Shown here in pieces: positions 32,837-41,800 of a DNA stretch of 64,000 bases. The DNA comes from Schistosoma mansoni (lineage: Eukaryota; Platyhelminthes; Trematoda; Strigeidida; Schistosomatidae). The first letter of the stretch is position 1; each line of letters begins with the position of its first letter. The notes beneath the pieces are model-generated. The model ran no database searches, was not told the DNA's origin, and was given only the letters and a program-made list of their open reading frames with translations. The stretch is taken from positions 2,806,407-2,870,406 of the forward strand of contig NC_031495.1 in the NCBI RefSeq assembly GCF_000237925.1. Direction: 5' to 3'. A program made the position numbers and the translations under genes.

Positions 32837-35800
32837 GGTGCCCCTTTGTACCAATATTTATGTGTTTTAATAAAATAAAATGTATTTGAAAGCAAAAATC
32901 AAAATGATATAGTTTTAGAAATGGTGAACTATTTATTTCATTTGATACTGAAAAGATAATAATTACGGTAAGATGGAAGTTAACCGCAAACATTTGAATG
33001 ACTTTTGTGGTTTTTGAACTGCTCATATTTATCCAATGAGTGTTGTTGATAATTAAGAATATCTTTTATTTAACTGTCCATATTCATCGTTGTAGTATAC
33101 TTGACAGTTGATCACACTGTTATTCTTTGATTTATTAGTAGAGCAACGTATTTCATCATTTCCATAAAATGACTGAACAATATGCAACTTCGAAATAAGT
33201 TGCACAATTGAATAATTTTTTCAAATAGTCAGCTGTAGCGTAAAGGCATTTCAGTAATTTCTGATGGAGCTTTGTTCTCTAACCAAACCATCCAGCTCAG
33301 AGAACAAAACTCCATCAAAATCACCCACCTGAGCTACAACTCTTCTCCACCATCTCATTTCAGTAATGTTATTATAACAATAAAAAGATAGTTTGTTGTG
33401 TTGTTAAGTGAAAATATTTATTAAATAGCGTAATTAGTGGATCTCATCTGTAGCTTTAAATAGTAGTGCTTTTGAAATTTGTTTTGTTATGTTATAATTT
33501 CATACATTGAGAAAATTTTCTTTCAGCTTCAGTATAAATCTGTTATGAAAAGTAAATCACTTATTTTGCGTCACTAACTAACCTTAGTTGGACTACCAGC
33601 AAAAATCAGACAGCATTGGATTGCTGCTTTGTCCTAGAATTGGATTCCACATTCTTATCAGTCATCGAACCTAGGATTTTCCAATCTCTCAGGAAATGTT
33701 TAATCTCTAGACCACTGAGTCGGAATCCAGTACTTTACGTTTCTAAATCCAGTCAGTTCGCGTTATCTCACAACCATCTTTAAATGATATTGGTGCGAAA
33801 CCATCGGATACCGGTTCCGTGGTATAGACGTCGGACTCATTCCATGAGGCCCTGATGTCCTGAGTTCAATCCTCGAATGTGTCCTGGATGCATACTCTTG
33901 GTGAGTCTCATACTAAGGTGAAGCGTCTGTCCAGTGCTTTCTGATTTTTATTGGTTATCTAACGAAGGTCAGTTTGTATAGTAAACTACAAAATTCAACA
34001 AACTCCACAAACACCTTACATTAACTCGCTTATTGTTTACATTGTTTTTAAAATTTATCCTTTTTAGTAATTTGAAACCATCCAATATACTCATTAATCG
34101 TGCTGGTACTATTAAATTATGTGATTTTGTCGTCAGTTTACAGCTGAGTGAATATGTAGCTTCTGGATTTTTAGGATTCTCCACTTACATAGCACCTGAA
34201 CGTCTGGCGGGTAAGTAAAACTTCAATATATACAATATTTTTGACTTAATTTGAATGACTTCAGTCTGGTTGATATTTTTTACTTAATAATTAGGAAAAA
34301 ACTTTACTATCAGTCCTTACTTGTGAAAGTGACTTCATTTTAATATTATTTACTTCAGATGTGTGTTAAATTCATCGAAATAACTCATTTGACTGTATGA
34401 AATCAGAAAACTATTTTGACTTCTCAGAATATTTGTATGAAAATATTCGTAAGTAATAAATGGTTCTGTAATAAGTGATAATCTATTTGGGTTAAAGCTC
34501 ACATTCAAGGTTATAAACTCAGGCCCTGACAGGTTTACCCCTGAGATTTTTAAGGATGGCGGTCCAGTACTAGCAGCAAGAGTGACTGAGGTCTGAGGTA
34601 GAATCTGGGAACTGGACGTAATCCCATCTGACTGGTCTCAATCACTGATTGTGCCAGTCTATAAGAAAGGACAAAAGTACTCTTGTGACAATCACGGAGG
34701 AATCAGTATGACTAAAATAGTGTCTAAAATATTAGCTTCAATAATACTTGGACGCCTAACCAAAGCTCGTGAAGAGCAGACTAGAGAAAACCAGGCTGGT
34801 TTTCGACCTGAACGTGGTTGTATAGGCCAATATTCACTCTACTTCAGGTCCTGGAACGTAGACACACATTCAGACGTCCCACAATCGTAGTATTTCTTGA
34901 CCTTAAGGCGGCATTTGACTCTGTTGATCATGAGATTCTGTGGCAGTGTTTGTCACTGAAAGGAGTACCAAAGAAGTACATTAACCTCATAAAGGCTCTC
35001 TACTCGAACACAACTGGTCGAGTTAGAGCCTATGGCGAACTGTCGTCAGAATTGACTACCTCAAGTGGTGTTCGTCAGAATTGTTCACTCTCTCCATTCT
35101 TTTTTAACTTTATCGTAGACGTGCTTCTAGAAATAACACTTTCCTCGTCTAAATTTAGAGGGGTTGAACTTCTATTAGGAGATTCACTTGTTGACTTAGA
35201 ATACGCCGATGACATAGTTCCGTTTGGTGAAGACGCTAACAAAATGCAGAGTCTTCTGACTACTATAAGCAACAATGCAGGAATGTTCGGGATGCGATTC
35301 TCCCCCTCGAAATGCAAAATGTTACTTCAGGATTGGGTTGCATCGAGAGCTGAACTAATGATAGGGAGCGAAGTAGTTGAACGTGTCGACCGCTTCACTT
35401 ATCTTGGGAGTCTCATCAGCCCTTGTGGTCTGGTGTGTGACGAAATCTCAGCACGGATACAGAAGGCTCGTCTAGCTTTCGCCAACTTGCGTCATTTGTG
35501 GCGTAGGCGAGATATCCGACTAGAAACCAAAGGACGGGTTTACTGTGCAGCAGTTCGTTCCGTCCTACTTTATGGCAGTGAAACATGGTCGATAAGAGTA
35601 GAGGATATTCGTAGGCTACTAGTATTTGATCACAGGTGTCTTCGAAGCATTGCTCGTATATCCTGAGACCACCGTGTAAGTAATGCAGTTGTTAGGAAAC
35701 GGGTACTAGGTAAGGATAGCAAATCGATTGGTGGAGTGGTGAAAATTCATCATTTGAGATTGCCGGGATACGTATTACGTATACCCAACCACCAACTGCC

Positions 35801-38800
35801 CCGATGTGCAGTGTTTTGTGGTGTAGGAGTAGGTTGGAAGAAAGCTAGGGGCGTCCAGACCAAAACGTGGCACAAATCCATGAAGTCAGTGATAAGTGGA
35901 CTGAGTCATGTTGGTAGGTGTAGACTACCTGGTTGGGATCCGCGAGATGATAGCAACCGATGGTTGGAGACCTTGAATGACATGGCTCAAAATCGTTTGC
36001 AGTGGCGAAGGTGCATCCACTCTTTGTGTTCTACCAAATTGTAATCTTCTGAATTTTTCATGTCTCTATCTTTTTTCTCTTTTCAAATTTATTTCACTGT
36101 ATTATACTCTATCAATGATATCTTCAAACCCTAATCTTTCACATAATGCTTATACTCTTATTACTTCTACCACTATGGGATTTGAATCGACAACTGCATC
36201 TCTGTGCTAATGTATTATGGCAACTCGAACTGATGTACGTACGTANNNNNNNNNNNNNNNNNNNNNNNNNNNNNNNNNNNNNNNNNNNNNNNNNNNNNNN
36301 NNNNNNNNNNNNNNNNNNNNNNNNNNNNNNNNNNNNNNNNNNNNNNNNNNNNNNNNNNNNNNNNNNNNNNNNNNNNNNNNNNNNNNNNNNNNNNNNNNNN
36401 NNNNNNNNNNNNNNNNNNNNNNNNNNNNNNNNNNNNNNNNNNNNNTTTTTATTTTATTTAAACACATAAATATTGGTACAAAGGGGCACCAGATATATAT
36501 GCGCCACACAGTCAGTCTGTCAGCCACAACGTAGAACTTCGTACGTACGTACATCAGTTCGAGTTGCCATACTATATAAGCACACAAATGTAGTTGTCGA
36601 TTCAAATCCTATAATGGTAGAAGTAATAAGAGTATAAGTAGTAATATGAAAGATTAGGATTTGAAGATGTTATTAATGTTATTAATAATAATAATAATTA
36701 ATAAGTTCAATTTATTTATCTTATATGAATTGACATTATGTTATGTAAACAATTTCTAAGTTTTGTCTTATCTATTTCCAAATTGTTGATTTCACTATTA
36801 CACTGATGTTTTTTTAATTTTTTTAAACTCATTTCACATTTTTTTGGTACTACACATTCAATAATAGAAATGCCCTGGTACGGCCGAGAGTGGGGAGAGT
36901 CCTCTATCCCTTTCCAAATGCTCTCACATGGTCACGCTTATATAGCCTCTGTCAGGGAAGTCCTACTTACTGCCTTCTCTTGGTTGGGGTGTTGTTTACG
37001 AAATTGAGGGGATGGAAAGCGAATGTCCGGCACTTTAACCGGGTCGGTGGACACATAAAGTCCACCCAGGGGAGTTGGAAAACCCTCATTCCAAACCAAT
37101 GGTGCACATGGGCTGACTCTAGTATCCTGATATTTCACTGTATTATACTCTATTGTTGGTCACCGGCTACCATGGTCTTTCACATAATGCTTATACTCTT
37201 ATTACTTCTACCACTATGGGATTTGAATCGACAACTGCATCTCTGTGCTAATGTATTATGGCAACTCGAACTGATGTACGTACGTACGAAGTTCTACGTT
37301 GTGGCTGACAGACTGACTGTGTGGCGCATATATATCTGGTGCCCCTTTGTACCAATATTTATGTGTTTAAATAAAATAAAAAAAGAAAGAAAACGATGAA
37401 CAATCAGAATAACAACAGAATGACTTCAAGATATATGTCCTGCAGTTCTAGTGAGAAGCAGTGACCAGTGGAGTTCAACCACGTCTGTTGTGAGATAACA
37501 ACTCACTGAAGACAATTGGTGAACGGTTGCTCAAGTTTCGTGGATTGGTTGAAATTAGACATTAACACCGTTGGATGTCAGCTCAGTGGTCTATCGGTTA
37601 AGTGCTCTGGCGCGAGACTGGTAGGTCCTGGGTTCGAATCTCTTGGGGCGGGATTGTGGATGCGCACTGCTGAGGAGTCCCACAATAGGATGAAACGGCC
37701 GTTCAGTGCTTCCAGGTTTTCCATGGTTGTCTAGCTTCAATTGACTCATGATTTTAACTATGAAAATACTGAAATATCCACAAAACCCCTTCTGATCCAT
37801 TACATTTTCATTGAATAATAATATTATCATTGTAAGAACATAATAGGAACATTTTATACTTGTTGTATATATGAACTTTCTAGTGTTTATTCTTAAATGA
37901 TCATTACCCTATCATAAAATTTTATTTACTTTTAATTTACATACAATTAGTTGTATCCATGAAGAAGTTAATAAATAAACTATGGGGAATCTTGTAAACA
38001 TTTTTCTTTCTTTTTTTTCTTTTTTCTTTTTTTACTTATTTACTTTTGGCAGAAAATCAAAATAAATTTGGTTCTTTTTTGTTTTTGATTTTATTTATTA
38101 CTTATGTGTACATTATATTTGATAAAATATATTTATTAACAATACAGATTATTTATTCAGTCAATCAGTCAGTCAGTCAGTCACAACGTAGAACATCGTA
38201 CGTACGTACATCAGTTCGAGTTGCCATACTATATAAGCACACAAATGTAGTTGTCGATTCAAATCCTATAATGGTAGAAGTAATAAGAGTATAAGTAGTA
38301 ATATGAAAGATTAGGATTTGAAGATGTTATTAATGTTATTAATAATAATAATAATTAATAAGTTCAATTTATTTATCTTATATGAATTGACATTATGTTA
38401 TGTAAACAATTTCTAAGTTTTGTCTTATCTATTAACAAATTGTTGATTTCACTATTACACTGATGTTTTTTTAATTTTTTTAAACTCATTTCACATTTTT
38501 TTGGCACTACACATTCAATAATAGAAATGCCCTGGTACGGCCGAGAGTGGGGAGAGTCCTCTATCCCTTTCCAAATGCTCTCACATGGTCACGCTTATAT
38601 AGCCTCTGTCAGGGAAGTCCTACTTACTGCCTTCTCTTGGTTGGGGTGTTGTTTACGAAATTGAGGGGATGGAAAGCGAATGTCCGGCACTTTAACCGGG
38701 TCGGTGGACACATAAAGTCCACCCAGGGGAGTTGGAAAACCCTCATTCCAAACCAATGGTGCACATGGGCTGACTCTAGTATCCTGAGGGAACAAATGGC

Positions 38801-41800
38801 GTATGAATCAATTGTTGGTCACCGGCTACCATGGGATTGCATCTCCTTACAATGCTCCACTGCCTTGTGGACTAGACCTTTAGGTCAAAGGCTCCGTTTG
38901 TGGCTCCCTAAGAAAACCACCTGCTTCAGTTTGGGCATCTGTACAGTATCACAGCCTTCACACAAATGAAATGAGATTTGTGTGGCGCATATATATCTGG
39001 TGCCTCTTTGTACCAATATTTATGTGTTGATGTAGCAAATCTTCATCAACTGAGGTAGTTGGGACGTGTGTTACGTATGCACAAACACTGCCGACCTTAG
39101 ACGGGTGATATGTGGCGTAGGGGTGTTAGATGGCCAAACTAAGATGTGGTACTAATTCATGAAGTCATTGACACTTGGCATGAGCCGTTTTTATAGGTGG
39201 CTCAGTGTATACTATCTGTGTTGTATCCGCATGATTACCGTAACCAATGTTTAGTGACTTTGAATCGGATGGCTCAAAATCGTTTGCTATGGTGTTTGTG
39301 TGTTCATTTCTTGTCTTGCCTGAGTCCTCACTTACCTTTTTTTCCGCGTTCGGGATCTAGTCTTTTCTACTACTACTCTCACTACTCCTAATACTCTGGG
39401 ATTTGTCATGAAATGGTTCTACTTCGCCGTGCTTATGGGGTACGGCGACGTTAACCAATACACATGTCTTAGATTACATGTTTCGTATGACTGATTGATT
39501 TTCGTCTTGTCAATTTCTTATCTCAATCTTTTGCTACGAAATATGTTAATATGTAGTATGAATGTATGGATAATCTTTCAGTTTTTTTTAATCGTTAACT
39601 AAATGTAATGTTCTATTAACTACTTTTACTTAATTGTCTCTTTCTGCCTGTTAAATGTTTATTTACTATTGCCTCCAGGTGAACTATTCACTGCAGCTAG
39701 TGATATATGGAGTCTTGGATTGACATTGATGGAATTAGCTATTGGACAATATCCAATCCCATCTATTGATCCAGTTGATTTTGTACGTGCATTTGCGCCA
39801 GATCAAGAAACAAACATGCTTGAACATTTTAGAGCTGCAAAAACTGGTGAATTATTGCCTGGTAAGTGAAACAAATTTTCCTTTGTACTATTCATCTGTT
39901 TTCATCTAGTTGTTTATGAATCATTGCATGAGGTATCTTTTCCCAATCTCTTTGTAACGATAGATGTACTCTTTTTCACTATATTCAATCAGTTTAGTAA
40001 GGTGAGCTTATTGACAATCCAACTTCAAGATGCTTTTGGCTTATACTATAGCATCATCAAAATTTAAGTGGATATCGTAAAAAGTAGCAAGAGTGTTGTA
40101 CACATCCTCACCATGTTTGAGTTTCAAAGAGACAACATTAGGTAGTACGTCAGTCATAACTTTGGTGTATTTTTATACCGATTAGAAATGTTATGTGTAG
40201 ATGTATGAAACTCTTCTTCTCCTACAAACAATTTACTCCTGTTTCTAGACTCCTTATCTGTTCATTCATGTCCCAAGTTAACACCATAGTATCTATAAAA
40301 TACGCATTTAGTCTATGAAAATGCTCATTTGGACTGTATTTTGTTGAAGTGTATGCAAAGATAGTGAAGATGTATTAGTTCTTAAACCAATAACGTGTTA
40401 CCTTGATTTAATCTTTGAATCTAAAACAGAGCTTAAATAATCTTTGATAGGAATTTTTGCCTCCAAATGCCCTGGTACGGCCGAGAGTGAGGAGAGTCCG
40501 CCCTTCCTCTGCAAATGCTCTCACATGGCCACGCATATATAGCCTCTACCAGGGAAGTCCTACTCACTGCCTTCTCGTGGCCGAGGTGTTGTTCACGAAA
40601 TTGAGGGGATGGAAAGCGAATGTCCGGCACTTTAACCGGGTTGGTGGACACGGCGCGTCCATCTAGGGGAGTTGGAACACGTTGGTTCCAAACCAATGGC
40701 GCACATGAGCTCCAGTATCCCGAAGGAACAAATGGCGTATGAATCAATCGTTGGTAACTGGCTACGATGGGACTGCATCTCCTTACGAAGCTCCACTGCC
40801 TTGTGGATCAGATAATTAAGTCAAAGGCTCCAGGTGTGGTCTCCTAAGAAAACCACCTGCATCAGTTTGGGTACCTGGTCAGTATCACAGCCCTCACACA
40901 AATCAAATGAGATTTGTGCGGCGCATATGTATTCGATGCTTCTTTGTACCAATATTTCGATGCTTCTTTGTACCAATATTTATATGTTTAAATAAATAAA
41001 TATATAAAATGATTATTCCTAAAACGGTTATGATATCTAGTATAACACTGACACTTGAAAGGCTATAAACATATGCAATCGTCTTAGTTATTTTGGTAAG
41101 ATACAAAGTATCTGTCACTCTCATTTCTAAGATAAATTTTCATAGATTACTATTAAGACTAATCATATCATATATTTGTTGCCTAGTTTTAAGGTTTCCG
41201 AAAAGTGATATAATGATTAGACAATGTAATTTTCTTTTTTTTACTGTCATATCAGATGAAATATATTGACACTATGTAAATATTAGGAACGTCTAGTAAA
41301 TATAATATTGTTTTTGATGTAGGTTTGTTCTCATCAAAATCACCCACCTGAGCTATAAATCTTCTCCACCATCTTATAAACTTGTTTATTTATGGCATTT
41401 ATTGTTTTCTTTGTTTACTCGTGTGTGTGTGTGCGTGGGGGTGTATGTGTTTGTTAGATTGATACATAAAATGTCTGCTTGTTTATTTGAACACAGCTTA
41501 AGGTTTATATTACTTGTTTACTAGTTTAGAAATGCTACATATTTTCATAAGTGTAGTATATATTCCCAAAATAAATGTTGATAGCAAAGAAAAATATTTT
41601 TCAATAGACTATTAGTCATTTCTTATTTTCTTGTTGATAGGTGAAAAATTTGACGGTTAAAACATTATCCAATTTGTATATATACCTACTGGTCAGGATC
41701 TAATAAATTCTACCTTAATTCGATAAAAACATTAAACAGTAGAAGAAAATTAAATGAAGGATTAATTACATTCTAAACAATTTATGAATGGTTGAGATGA

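Noticed and set aside
36146-36605. Long frames on both strands across the N run
   Set aside because: They consist mostly of undefined residues from the 200-base gap; only repeat sequence lies on either side.
36890-37399. 169-codon frame as a gene
   Set aside because: It runs across a chimeric family C repeat and LINE 3' untranslated sequence.
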